From NCBI GenBank assembly GCA_963576475.1, contig OY754977.1, positions 27,911,796 through 27,975,795 on the forward strand: a stretch of DNA of 64,000 bases, written 5' to 3'. This document shows positions 35,985-46,949 of this stretch, piece by piece (position 1 is the stretch's first letter; each line of letters opens with the position of its first letter). The position numbers and the translations under genes were made by a program. Source of the DNA: Molanna angustata. Its lineage: Eukaryota > Arthropoda > Insecta > Trichoptera > Molannidae. Under the pieces are notes generated by a model. The model saw nothing but the letters and a program-made list of their open reading frames with translations. It ran no database searches and was not told the origin of the DNA.

Positions 35985-36060
35985 TACTAGTGTTTCTAGC
36001 CCAGAGAAGCAATATTTACGTGAGAAATGAATTTAAATAAATTTATCCATTGCTGCGGAT
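35985..36060 (-). mobile_element. LINE 3' UTR scrap
   Basis: Plus strand: TAGTGTTTCTAGCCCAGAGA, AGCAATATTTACGTGAGAAA. This is the reverse of the block at 61910-61960. Confidence 0.6.
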
Positions 36061-38292
36061 CTAACACAGGACGTACTATTGTAGTGGGTATATCTTAGAA
36101 GAAGAATTATAACAACAAAAGAAAATTTTCTTTAAGTCGTTAATTATTTTAATAACATTATTTCAGACTCGTGCTTACGTGCCGAAAACATTGTACATGC
36201 ATTAGCATTTGATACTCAATATTGCAAAATCGTTGGCAAACACCATATGTTTGTAAAATGAGGTGGTGTAATCGACTGCCGACGATATAATGGAAATGTA
36301 TAAGTGTGCGAGAGGAACAAACAACAACCACCAGCTCGCATGTTTATTCATGAGGGATTCTTTCTGTATGTTCGGACAGTGTCATGAGTTCAAGGACGTC
36401 TGGTGAGTCATGGAGTAAAAATTGGATTGTGTGACTCATGGTTGGGAGGAAAGCCCACCGCAGGTTATGAGGAGGTCAGAAGGCGTTGGGAGGTATTAGG
36501 AGGCGTTGGGCGGTTAGTGGGCGGGTTCTCGTTTATTTCCAACGGCACGAATGGGGCTATTCCGTTTTATCCGCCATTAAATAGTTTTTCCATATTAATA
36601 ATACAAGGTTCATTTTTATGCTCTCCTCTCGGTGAAGGTTGTAGTAAGTGTTATAGCAACATGAAGGATACGATTTTTACTTGGAAGATAAATTATACTC
36701 ATGGAATGAATTGATATAATATTTTTCTTCAAAACGGTGATCGGTTCTGAATTGGTCGGTTTTGAGATTCTTTCGTTCCTGTGTCAGTTTGAAAGGTATA
36801 AAAAACATTGAAATATTTTATTTGAGTACCTACATACAATCAATGACCAAGATAACAAAAAAATCTCTAAGAAAATTTACATTTTTTTTATTTTAACAAA
36901 TACACGATTATGTAACATCGCGATCATTTTAACAAAATTATCTAACAGAGTACCTATACACATATGCAAAAGAGTAGTTATCATGTACATCGTCAATAGT
37001 TATCGTACATCGGGAGAATGGCGAAACTCAAAGAAATACGTCGGTACAAATTCGCATTTCATGTGTATTGTGTATCCTACGTACCCTAGCGTAGTTAATG
37101 ATTGTCGGTTAGTGAGTTTGGCCTCCAATATACTAGAGACGTCTCTGTTTTATATTCGTAGTAGTTTATGGTATTCATCGGTATTGATGTTTTTGGTTGA
37201 AGTTTTCATTTTTGTGAAAAAGCAATCTTTATTATTTTTCAAATCCATAAATTTAAATCCATATTTTTTATTAGAACACAATTACATACTTAATTGTTTT
37301 ATTAATAAGTAGGTTCATTAAATTTAAATAAATACATTTTTTTTAATTACTAATAACTGATGAGGCTCGTCAAAAAGCAATGTCATTGAATTATAATTGT
37401 GTTGTTGATCAAAATAACTAGAAGAATACAAATGATTAGTTTGCTTTATTAGTTGCTTTAAGACATCCCTTTTCAGTACATATAAAATAATTGTTATAGG
37501 ATAGATCAGAAGAAGTTGGTGGTATCCATCTATGAAATATGCTTCCAGCAACAAAGACTTAACCACCAAAATAGAACAAGGGTCCATGTAGCAGTAGGTA
37601 CAAAAGTTTAAGTAACATTGTTTATGTTTTGTTTGGATTTTCTCGTTCTTTTTCCATCCAAGCGGGAATAAATTTGGGAATACCGTTAGACAGTAAAATC
37701 GAATTGTATAATAATCTATGTCACTTGATAAACGCCTTTGAATTCAAAACATAGTATAATTGTTTTTCTCTGCTGGATTCTGGCGCTTCGAAGTTGAGCG
37801 ACTTACCACTTTGTCAAGGCTGTTTCGCATAATAATATACTTGCACCTACCTGTACACAAACGGCTCTTGATTCTTAAGCAGAAACGATATGAACGGCTT
37901 TGCGTACTGAGCGATGGGATTTCCAAAGAACCAGTTTTATAATTTATGGTATTACATGTAAAATCAGTTTTACGAAAACAAGCGGTGGGTAAGCGACATT
38001 TATATGTATGTACAAAACATTCCATAACTGTTGTTAAATTTCTGCTATTACTTAGTGTGTAGGTTTGTAAATAATTCAATAAATTGTATTCTGTGTGAAA
38101 TCAGCAGTTTATCGAGATTTCAAAATTATCTACTTATAAATGTTACCATATTTTGTATTTGTAACATAATATTTTGATTTAACTCTAAAATCAGGACTAA
38201 AAGTTGCCCTGCTACCTGCTCATATACGGACCTGCAAAGCTGTACCGGCGCAGCGGTAGACGTTGCCAAGTCTTGTTCGAAAAGAGTTTGAC
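36061..38292. other. Non-coding; GC-richer patch 36280-36620
   Basis: The patch includes GGAGGCGTTGGGCGGTTAGT and a 103-codon frame (36403-36714) without similarity to anything I know. Further frames of 87-111 codons at 36983 and 37324-38079 also lack recognisable motifs. A promoter or exon of an unseen gene is possible but unsupported. Confidence 0.45.
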
Positions 38293-38295
38293 TGA

Positions 38296-39141
38296 CGGGC
38301 TATTTCACCACCTCTGGATAAAGTTCTAGTAACTATCCATAAGATAAATTTATCATAAGGATAAATGAAGCGAGCGTTTCACCACCTACAAATTTCTTAT
38401 AGATTGTTATCCGACGGATAAAGGGTGGCAACGTTGTAATTTCATCTATTTCAATGGTCTTGTCTATGGTTTGATAAAGCTGTCACATTGTTAATCGTAA
38501 AAAGTCACAGTAAACAACGGACAACGGTAAATAAACACGCGGTCAAACGAACACGTGGACACAAAACAAGATGTTTCAAATATTTTGAGAATGTATAAAA
38601 GAGAAAGAACTACGAATTTCTGAGACGATGACATCAACGTGTTGGTGGATATAGTTTTTCAGCATAAAAATGTTATAGAAAATAAGATATAAGAAAAAAA
38701 TAATTTCTTTTATGAGTCCTAAAATGTTCTGTGCAGACGTTTTCGTCAATCTAAACCTCGCCTTGAAATCAATATTGTCGAACTCCGAAAAATAATCTTT
38801 TCGCATTTGGAATAAATCTCTGACGCCGATTTTGTTTCGTATTATGTAAAAATACAATATTATCGTCGATTTGGTCATAAATTTCGAGCATTTAAAAAAT
38901 AACTTTAAAAAAGCAAAACAAAACAAATTTACTACACGCACCTATCTGCAAACTTTGACAGCTTACTCTGTTTAACTTATCAATCACTTATCGCGAACCT
39001 ATTCCTCTAGACAACATATCTAGATCTTTATCCATGGGATAGAGCTATCAGAGAGTCGTGAAACGTATTTTTCGGTTTATCCGTTAGATTTGTGTTAGAT
39101 TGGCTATCGGGCACTTTATCCAGAGGTGGTGAAATAGCCCG
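38296..39141 (-). mobile_element. PIF/Harbinger-type DNA transposon relic (846 bp)
   Basis: Both ends carry the inverted repeat starting CGGGCTATTTCACCACCTCT, continuing to about 29 matching bases. The flanking trinucleotide TGA is duplicated (38293-38295 and 39142-39144), as expected for PIF/Harbinger elements, which duplicate TNA-type targets. A 121-codon minus-strand frame inside (38941-38576) contains KARFRLTKTSAQNILGLI, resembling the FRLSK.T...LL..I stretch before the nuclease domain of HARBI1-like proteins. The DDE nuclease domain and the Myb-like partner are absent, so this is an internally deleted, non-autonomous copy. The superfamily call rests on target duplication plus this short protein match. 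Confidence 0.75.
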
Positions 39142-39144
39142 TGA

Positions 39145-40040
39145 GAGAAGAAGAATACCAATAATAGGAAGAGCTTAAAATCTATTCATGAGCTTTGAAA
39201 ACAGCCCCATGATACATATGTTCCAAATCAATATCACGTTATCTTTTGAAAAGGTACATAATGGATTTGAATCGGTAGTATACTATTAAAAATAATTATT
39301 ACTTTTACGTAACTTCTATAAAGTAATCAAATATTTAAAATGAGTTTTACCTACAACCACCAGTACAGCCAATAATTTACCGTAGAAGAAATACATAAGA
39401 TTCAATTTTAAATACTCTGATTAAGTTTGCCTTAATTGTTAATGGTAAATTTCTTTCTGTAAAAATTCATGTTTATTTTAAATAAATAAATAAGTTAGTT
39501 TAATAATATTATAGATCAATTTTATTTATCAATATCAATTGAGGGGTATAGGTAGTGTCTCAGAAATTAACAATAGCAGAGTTAAATTTTGATGTTACAT
39601 ATTACATCGATTTAATGTTTTTTAAACAATTCAAATTTATATTTTTGTGGATTTGATCTCAATGAAGTGAATGGACAGTGATTAAAATACACAATTTGAT
39701 ATAAGCATGAATAATTAAAAAAATATCAAAATATTTAAAAATATAAGTAGGTATACTTAAGAATATTAAAGCTTTCAAATGACTAAATATTAATTACATA
39801 GATATCCTTATTTTTGCTCACACACATTTAAAATTTCAATATGAAATCTCATAAGTGTCCCCTTAAAACTGGGTTAATTATTATAAGTTTAACACATATT
39901 AAATTTTACAAATTATCTAAGTTGTACAATTTATAACCTATTCATACATTCTCAATTTTGATAATATTAGTTGACCATGATCCAGCGACAGTCAAGTTCA
40001 CGTCACAGTATAGACTGATAACTTTTCTGTAAAAGGATAT
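39145..40040. other. No gene recognised
   Basis: AT-rich sequence between the Harbinger relic and the two-copy repeat at 40044. Confidence 0.55.
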
Positions 40041-40043
40041 CAC

Positions 40044-40155
40044 AACTGGGGGCAAGACTGGTCGACCGCTGGAATCAAAACCATCCATGTTTACCCATAT
40101 TATGGATATAATTATCTTATGGAGTTATATAATATCTTAAGATGATATGGAACTC
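40044..40155 (+). repeat. Two-copy dispersed repeat, copy 1
   Basis: AACTGGGGGCAAGACTGGTC, AATCAAAACCATCCA and TAATATCTTAAGATGATATG match 57901-57985 in the same order. Class unknown. Confidence 0.55.
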
Positions 40156-40417
40156 TGAGCCTGAGTACTGATGACATATGGAGGTTACAGCCTTCAAAGT
40201 GTTGAAAATCGTTATTTTCACACGTCAGTTATAGTAGGTATACATATCTCCAAAAGCCACTACTACTCAGGGTTCATCGCATCTAATCGTCTTTGCCTGC
40301 TGTGGTATCCTTTTACATTTAAAAATCATACATTATACTATGAGTTAAGTATAAGTATAAATTTTGTATGGGCCCACTATACAAAATGGCGTATGTTTAG
40401 ATTCGCGGGATCTTACA

Positions 40418-40690
40418 CTTTAAAATTTGAAAGTAATTTTGAAAGAAGAACAATAAGAGCTCTACACTTGATATAATATTTGAAAGTAATTTTGAAAGTA
40501 GAACAATAAGAGCTCTACACTTGATAAAATATATGTATAAACCTTTGGTTTTTTGAAATGATTTCCTCAAATGGTTATATCTTACACTATAATATTTGAA
40601 AGTAGAACGATAAGAACTCTACACTTTATAAAATATAAAAGTCTTTTGTTTTTTTAATTGATTTCCTCAAATGGTGATATCACATCATGA
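40418..40690 (+). repeat. Short tandem array downstream of receptor copy 1
   Basis: TTTGAAAGTA(ATTTTGAAAGTA)GAACAATAAGAGCTCTACAC is present three times (about 40427, 40481, 40583). A longer ~120 bp unit ending GATTTCCTCAAATGGT.ATAT is present twice. Confidence 0.75.
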
Positions 40691-40969
40691 CTGTTGTGTT
40701 ACATCGAGTGACATTATAAACATTTTATTGTTTGTCCTTCTAAGAAGTATGTTTGCAAATAGACATGACATCTTTATTGTTGAGGCACATCGGGAATATT
40801 AATGCAAAGTTTAATCATGAAATTATCGTGCGTTTCTTAAAGACTGGAATAGAAAATCACATATTTCACACTTGTTATGTGCCTGCTATGTGTAAGTATT
40901 AAAGACTAGCATACCGCACAAAGCTGCTTGTGCTCTTTTTGTTTTATACTCTCGAGCTCTCTTTATAAC

Positions 40970-41010
40970 CGACTTCAAAAGAAAAGAGGTTTTGAATTCG
41001 ACGTGAAATT
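40970..41010 (+). repeat. Common lepidopteran repeat fragment
   Basis: ATAACCGACTTCAAAAGAAA then AGAGGTTTTGAATTCGACG resembles a sequence I recall from many lepidopteran genomic contigs (AACCGACTTC..GGAGGTT.TCAATTCG). This is from memory, and only about 40 bp are present. Confidence 0.45.
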
Positions 41011-41409
41011 TATCAACTAAATATTTTTATTTTCTAATGTATACTCATTTTCTAATGTATACTCGTTTTATTTAATAAATTAACTTATTTTACTATAGTT
41101 TTATAAAGCTAAATACCGGGTGCACAATTCGAACCTCCCAGTAATATAAAATTTCAAGTCTTTAGGTATCATGTTTTGGTCCCTTCAGCGAGCACATAGA
41201 GACTGCAGTTTTCTTTATTAAATAGATTTTGAACCGTTGTTAAATCGTTTATTTTTATTTTGTTTTCTGTTTTTAGAATATTTTGGCTATACATATATTT
41301 GGTACTAAATTATCTTCGATGCAATTTACTTGTAAAATGTTCTAATTTACAAATATGTGAAAATGACGTAAAATAAACCGAATTCTTTTGAAAGTATGAT
41401 CACGAATAC

Positions 41410-42519
41410 CTATGTAAAAGTCGTGATTTTTGACGACTGGCTACTGTAAAATGTTTTTATAAAAACTTTTTTGAATTTTCTCCCCACCATAAAATAAATA
41501 ATAAAGTTAACACAACTATTGAAAACAAACATACTCATTGCTATTTGATTAATCATGGCGGCTATTGGCGATCTGTTATGACTAAAAAAGTAATGATAAA
41601 CATACATGATAGGAAAAGAACTATTGCAAAAGAAGAAAACCGCAACGATCCATAATAATATAGTCGTCTGATCTTTTTCTATCTTTTGGGATCCAGTAAG
41701 TTCTCTTCGTCTAACGTATCCCTTATTCATTGCTCTCGCAATGCTGATGTTGAAAAATGCCAAGGTGATAAAAGGGACAAGGAAAGTAAGAAATGAATGA
41801 AGCCATTTCCAATAAACTGAGATGTAAATTTGATTTCTGCCAAAATCTGTTGCGTAAGCACATCTGATTGTGATATTACAATCATTATATTTTATTGCAA
41901 TTATATCGTTTTCCCAAAACGTTGGTATATGATATATTAAAGATGCAGATATGATTGATAATATCCAAACGATTGCGTTTTTCGTACCAAAAAAATCTTT
42001 ACTGCGAAAAGGAAAACACACAGCAATGTACCTTTCTATAGTTATTGTGATCGTCAAATAAACAGACGACACTTGAGCTGTATACCAAAAAGGGATACAC
42101 CATATGTAAATGTAAGGGAGATAGTAGAAGTTGATTTCAAAGAAGTAACCCGTACAAGAGAACACACTTCCCAAACCGGCGATCAAAATTGCAAAACCAA
42201 CGACAAACGTATCGCAGAGTGTGAGGCCAATCAGTAAATAATTGTTACTTGACTTCATTTGAGGTCTCGAAAGGACAATTATAGAAAGTATGTTTCCGAC
42301 GATTCCAAATATTCCCACAATCGTCAAGACAATGTTGTGAACTAGAGTGAATGTCGCTAGTGGAGATTGACTGTCGAACTCTTCGGAGCATGTCCCTTTC
42401 ATATCACATTTCAATGGCAATGCTTGGACGGCAGTGCCGATTTCCAAATGACTGTTGAAACTCGACATATTTTTCATCATCGATGACATGAATATCGCAG
42501 AAATCAAATTATGGTGCAT
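41410..42519 (-). CDS. FMRFamide-receptor-like class A GPCR, copy 1
   Basis: A 369-residue seven-transmembrane receptor, expected at the plasma membrane to bind a neuropeptide and signal through G proteins. The ATG at 42519 is chosen because the paralogue starts with the same MHHNL; an upstream in-frame TTG at 42543 is not a credible start. Segments by eye: TM1 57-84 (GN at 75-76), TM2 93-116 (LCD, Asp103), TM3 136-161 ending in ERY (162-164, replacing DRY), TM4 182-200, TM5 231-260, TM6 285-309 (FCNSSFP, Cys298, Pro303) and TM7 323-346 (NSCVNFIIY, replacing NPxxY). LSRPQMKSSNNYLL after TM1 and the ERY are typical of insect FMRFamide receptors. Asn17 (NMS) and Asn215 (NIT) are possible glycosylation sites. 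A candidate splice acceptor (TTGTTTCAG) ends at 42629, about 110 bp before the ATG, so a 5' UTR exon probably lies upstream. AATAAA is on the minus strand at 41219-41214. The subfamily is certain; the ligand is not. Confidence 0.93.
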   Translation of the reverse strand: MHHNLISAIFMSSMMKNMSSFNSHLEIGTAVQALPLKCDMKGTCSEEFDSQSPLATFTLVHNIVLTIVGIFGIVGNILSIIVLSRPQMKSSNNYLLIGLTLCDTFVVGFAILIAGLGSVFSCTGYFFEINFYYLPYIYIWCIPFWYTAQVSSVYLTITITIERYIAVCFPFRSKDFFGTKNAIVWILSIISASLIYHIPTFWENDIIAIKYNDCNITIRCAYATDFGRNQIYISVYWKWLHSFLTFLVPFITLAFFNISIARAMNKGYVRRRELTGSQKIEKDQTTILLWIVAVFFFCNSSFPIMYVYHYFFSHNRSPIAAMINQIAMSMFVFNSCVNFIIYFMVGRKFKKVFIKTFYSSQSSKITTFT

Positions 42520-42975
42520 TTTGTCTTCCTTTCTTTTGTCCAAACTCGGATTGTTGAGAAAGTTTTGACATGAGAAAGTTTTATCTTTTTATCCAAATGG
42601 TTCAAAAATCTTCACTTGACGGCATAATCTGAAACAAGTAAATCTCAGCTAAATTTAACTTATAAATATAAATTTAATTAATTTAAGTCACATTGGTTGG
42701 TGAAAAAACTCGAAATATTAATAAACTGTTATGTCTTTGTTAAGGGTCTTTATTTGTAAATGAAAGACGTTATTTCTAAATAGTCTTTCGTAGTAAATAT
42801 AAAAAAATCACGCTTTTTACTTCAACGCTTCATAGTGTTAAAATAGCAAATTTTGAAGGGTAAAGGGCGTTATTTTTATTTATTTTTTACATTATTTTAT
42901 TTATACTTTTTTGGAAGACATATAGCTCTATATATTAAATAAAATGATATAAAGTTCTCTTCAGTATATAAAGTT

Positions 42976-43021
42976 CTCTTCTTCAGGAAGACTAACACAC
43001 TTAAGTCTTCCTGAAGAAGAG
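42976..43021. repeat. 18 bp perfect stem hairpin upstream of receptor copy 1
   Basis: CTCTTCTTCAGGAAGACT (42976-42993) pairs exactly with 43004-43021 around a 10-base loop. It is followed by TTTTCGAAACTGGTCGACGT, a type of tail seen with some retroelements. It lies about 350 bp upstream of the candidate splice acceptor. Confidence 0.65.
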
Positions 43022-43319
43022 CTTGATATTTTCGAAACTGGTCGACGTCAGTTCTCATAAGTGGTGTAAACCAAGTAATTTTGAATATTAAAAAAAATTA
43101 AATGAAATGATTTATTTTCCATTATTTTTACATATTACAAATGTATGATTGTTCCTATTTGGAAATTTACTGCCTCACTAGATGAGTCTATGACAGTGCT
43201 TCTGAGTTCTGAGTCAGTGCTTTTCCAATTTGGTCTAATATTTCATGTTATTAAATACAAAAGAATTAATAGAAATAATTATAAAAATAAAACAGAAATA
43301 AACAATATAATAAGTACAA

Positions 43320-43712
43320 TCAGCTAGACTATGGAATGGCCTAAGTGATGAAGTAATGTCATCTCAATCCATTCAAATATTTAAAGGTAAACTAAAAAAA
43401 CTTTATTTGTCAAATAGTTCCTGAATTCCTTCTATATCCTTCCGTAACCTCCTCATTGCTATGATCAGTGTTATTTTTATTATTCTTTTTTTTTAAAACT
43501 CTCTTTTAATTTTTTTTCTCTTTGTATTTTTTTTATATTTCTTACTCTTTTATGTTATTTTTTATCAATTTATTTCTCACTAAATTAGTATTGCACCAAT
43601 TTAAATTAGAGACTTCACGTTGCTCGGGTTGGTTGGAAGAAATTGCCTTGTGGCAATAAACATGCCTTTGTACACATGTACATAAATTATATAAATAAAT
43701 AAATAAATAAAC
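43320..43712 (+). pseudogene. Jockey/CR1-like LINE C-terminus and 3' UTR
   Basis: RLWNGLSDEVMSSQSIQIFK and GKLKKLYL (about 43325-43425) match the conserved end of Jockey/CR1 reverse transcriptases (RlWN.Lp..i..s.s...Fk..lk). A T-rich 3' UTR follows, then GAGACTTCACGTTGCTCGGG, GAAATTGCCTTGTGGCAATA and a (TAAA)n end. The same tail is at 4440-4919. Confidence 0.75.
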
Positions 43713-43825
43713 CTACCGTTTATTTGAAACCATGAAATTGAAAGGAACATTTCTTATTAATTTTTATGTATTTTTTTCGTTGACACATTGGAAGCTTATC
43801 TTAATATAGTTGCATCTGAGAACTA

Positions 43826-43998
43826 TTGAGGCACCAGCTTATAATAGTGCTTCGGCTTGTTTATCGAAACAGCTGGATAATCGAAAATACAACAGGCCAC
43901 CACCAATTACGAATGTTGCCATTTTAAGTGAGATGAGACTCGCACACCAGTCGTTGGTTACCCATGTCGTGATGATATGAATGAACGGATGAATGCAT
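43826..43998 (+). repeat. R300 repeat, diverged and shortened copy
   Basis: GAGGCACCAGCTTATAATAG, TAATCGAAAATACAACAGGC, TCGTTGGTTACCCATGTCGT and GATGATATGAATGAACGGAT match in order, with about 100 bp deleted. Confidence 0.65.
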
Positions 43999-43999
43999 C

Positions 44000-44914
44000 C
44001 GAGGAGGCTGCATCTGATGAAAGAGCTTCTATTATCAATATGGAGGTACTATCCATCGAGGATTGATATATATTAGTTTTCAAGATGATTATAATTATTT
44101 TTTATATTTAAAAGTATGGTCTCAATTTTTATATGACAGAAAACTGCACTGACCTAATATATAGATCAAATAATAATGATCTTTCATTCTTTGTTAATAT
44201 CCTTTTTAACATCGGTATAATATTATGTCACTACACTGAAAAGTTTTTAGCACTAATCACTTGCCACTTGCAGAATAATGTGAACACATACTCAATGTTA
44301 TGCTTTAAGCTGGACTGAAGATTATAATCGTTTACGACGTCATGTTATAGTGTAAAAATCGCACCAGTACACAGTGTGCGAAAGAGATGCACAATCACAG
44401 ACAGGTTTAATTTAGCGCACGTTTAAGTGGATTTTTAGATTTACCCAAAGCTGGGACGATTTAGGATATTTATTTATTATTATTTGTTGGTAAATTCACA
44501 GAATATATTACATAACATTGTTCACATAATCTTTAAAATATAAATGTATTCCAATTACGAATTTACATGTGAAATATTAAAAATTTAATGCTTGGTACTA
44601 AAAGTATTAACACATAAAATAAACTAAACTATGTTGATAGAGGAAGTAACAATAACAGTAAATCGATTTTCAATAAATTACATACGCGAGAAGAAATATA
44701 CACAATAATTATACAGAAAACAAATCACAACAAACAGAGTACCTAAGTAAAATAATAAGAAAAATCAAGATGCACAATCTTTCAAGACTTACGTCAGGAA
44801 TTTCATCATGTATAAAAGATATGAAAGAGAAAAAAATAATTTCAATCTGTACTTATTGAAAATTTTGACCATTGTTTTATTGATTTATTTTATATATTTT
44901 GTTTATTACATATA
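44000..44914. other. No gene recognised
   Basis: AT-rich DNA between the receptor genes, with TATTTATTTATTATT at about 44469, possibly a LINE tail in reverse. Confidence 0.5.
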
Positions 44915-45062
44915 TCTAATTTATAATAATAATTATAAACAATTCCTTGCACTCTGCGCAAATTGTGAGTTTATTGCCGTATGGCAATTCATTCAAAATA
45001 GCTAGTGTTTTCAGCCCAAAGAAGCAATATTTGCGTGAGAAGTGAATTAAAATAAATTAATC
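44915..45062 (-). mobile_element. Jockey/CR1-like LINE 3' UTR fragment
   Basis: Minus strand: TTTAATTCACTTCTCACGCA, AATATTGCTTCTTTGGGCTG, ATTGCCATACGGCAATAAAC and a TTATTATTATAA end. It matches 61895-62035 and the scrap at 35985-36060. Confidence 0.65.
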
Positions 45063-45243
45063 AATTTCATTTACAAATTCGTTGTAAATCAACAGTTAAA
45101 TTTCAAAAGATATAATATTGATATAGTGTTAATTAACGAGGGAGACCAATTACAGGTTAACATTTACAACAAATAATTATGTACCTATACAAACATAAAA
45201 ATATATCAAAATTATGATGTGTAAAATTAAGCATATTTTGTTC

Positions 45244-45855
45244 GAATATTTTTTATAATTGCAAAGACGCAAACAATGGATTTTTTTTTCTCCCTGTCGG
45301 GAGTCAAATGAATTTTTTTTTGACAAACTTTTCAACATCTCAATAGAGACAAAGTTGGAATATAATAAGAACCAGGAATTCAGAACACCTACAGGGCTTA
45401 CGACCTGTCATCGGCAAAATATTCTACTTGCATACACATTGGTAAAAGAACCTAGGTAAACAAGCCAAAAATGAAATAATATTTCTGGCTTAGTTCAGGG
45501 GTGACATCTGTGCAGGAACACTGTCACCTCACTCATAACGACTGTTGTTTTCGTTGTTTACAAATAAACCAATTTAAAAGCGGTTTCTTCGTTAGGTACT
45601 TCATAGATGGCAATAGTAATAATTTATTATTTTAAAGTGATTAATTGCTCATTATTCAAATATATAGAACTTTCAAAATTTGCATTGATAAGGGAAATCA
45701 ATACGAAGGCATAAATTGTGAAAGTTGCGCAAGCGCATAAAGTGATCACGTAAACCAGCCGATGACAGGTTGTAAGCCCTGTAGGTGCCTTGAGTTCCTG
45801 GTTCTTCTATAATATTCCAACTTCGTCTCTATTGAAATGTTGAAAAGTTTACGAA
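45244..45855. mobile_element. Foldback-family copy with internal body
   Basis: The left end has CCCTGTCGGGAGTCAAATG and an arm cut short after the GACCTGTCATCGG block near 45415. A body follows (GTTCAGGGGTGACATCTGTG, GTTTACAAATAAACCAA, CATAGATGGCAATAGTAAT) and then a full right arm (about 45700-45845). The same body occurs in the copy at 54570. Confidence 0.7.
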
Positions 45856-46132
45856 AAAAAAAAATTTTTTTTCATCATATTTTTATATGGGATAATGGAG
45901 TTCTTTCTTGAAGTGACAGCTACAAACACTGAAAAAAAAAATATTACGAAAAAGATTTTTTCTTATTCAAAATTATTGAATGAGTAAAAAATGCAAAAAT
46001 GTAATGGAAGAGGTGTAATTAAGCGATTCGTGGATAGAATAATTAAAGTCAAAGAATTACAACTGATATGTCTTTTGTGTACTGTAGGTACAATTAAAGT
46101 GCCAACTTTGGCATATTTTGCAAGAAGTGTTT

Positions 46133-46165
46133 CGTCTTCTGCCAACTTGAGCACGGCAGAAGACG
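46133..46165. repeat. 11 bp perfect hairpin
   Basis: CGTCTTCTGCC (46133-46143) and GGCAGAAGACG (46155-46165) around an 11-base loop. It lies in a slightly GC-richer stretch (45990-46250) that has frames on both strands but no recognisable protein. Confidence 0.55.
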
Positions 46166-46330
46166 CATCAAAACATGGAATATTAATTCGTACTAAGACA
46201 ATTGATGACGGGGTAAGAAAAAAGGATACAGGATACCCTTTCATTCATCGTTCTATTACAAATTTTTCTTTATCTTCTAAATATAAATGTTATCAATGAA
46301 ATCAATGAACGATCTATGATAGGATAAGGA

Positions 46331-46720
46331 ATGTGGACATCAGACGAGAATGGAAGATTGAAAGAGATATTGGGAGTAGAATGAAAGTAAATACACTACG
46401 ATGGTTCGGACATGTGGAGAGAATGAACGATGAGCACCTGACAAAGAAAGTATACAAGGCTGAAAAGAGTGGAATGAGAGGTCGTGGCCGCCCGAGAATG
46501 AGTTGGCATGATCATATAAATGAGATTTTGAAAGATGGTAATATACGAAGTCAGAATAAGAGGAGAGCATGTATGACGCGATACATGGATGTAAATGAGG
46601 CAAAACATGTATGTCAAGATAGAGGTATCTGGCGTTCGGTCCTCTCTGCCTACCCCAAGTAGGGATACGGCGTATCAATGTATGTATCAATGAAATGAAC
46701 GTGATTAAACTGGCCATATG
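46331..46720 (+). pseudogene. Non-LTR retrotransposon C-terminus with 3' hairpin tail
   Basis: A frame to 46662 reads RMKVNTLRWFGHVERMNDEH, then RGRGRPRMSWHDHINEIL and VNEAKHVCQDRGIWRSVLSA ending YPK. LRWFGHV.RM and GRGRPR..W are hallmarks of RTE-type proteins. The stop is followed by CTACCCCAAGTAGGGATACG, GCGTATCAATGTATGTATCA, a short hairpin and TATG repeats. There is no ATG-led complete gene; 5' truncated. Confidence 0.8.
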
Positions 46721-46726
46721 GGTCGA

Positions 46727-46752
46727 ATAACGAATGAATGAATGAATGACAT
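46727..46752 (+). repeat. (GAAT)n tract
   Basis: GAATAACGAATGAATGAATG tract just after the LINE tail at 46331-46720. Confidence 0.7.
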
Positions 46753-46949
46753 AAAGACACTCTCAATACAATGTGAGAAGGTAGTTTGAATGAAATAAAC
46801 AACCAAATATTATATAAACACCAACCACCTCTTGTTTTTTCACACTTTGAAAATGGTAACTGGATGACCAAACTAGTCAGTGTCATTAAATTAGTAGAAC
46901 GGAAAACTTTGGTTTTATTTTACCATTTCAAATTTATTTATTATTTGAA

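Noticed and set aside
36403..36714. 103-codon frame as a small gene
   Set aside because: No recognisable motif and no splice or promoter evidence. The patch is listed only as GC-richer DNA.
37324..37587. 87-codon minus-strand frame as a transposon protein
   Set aside because: No catalytic or family motif visible; AT-rich low-information composition.
42520..42543. Eight extra N-terminal residues on receptor copy 1
   Set aside because: They would start at TTG. The ATG at 42519 matches the paralogue's start and has an A at -3.
42976..43060. Hammerhead ribozyme
   Set aside because: CTGAAGA and GAAAC are present, but the sequence between them does not form a convincing stem II. Kept only as a hairpin finding.
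45963..46299. Overlapping ~93-102 codon frames on both strands as a gene or antisense pair
   Set aside because: Mutual shadows in a slightly GC-richer stretch with a hairpin; no family recognised.
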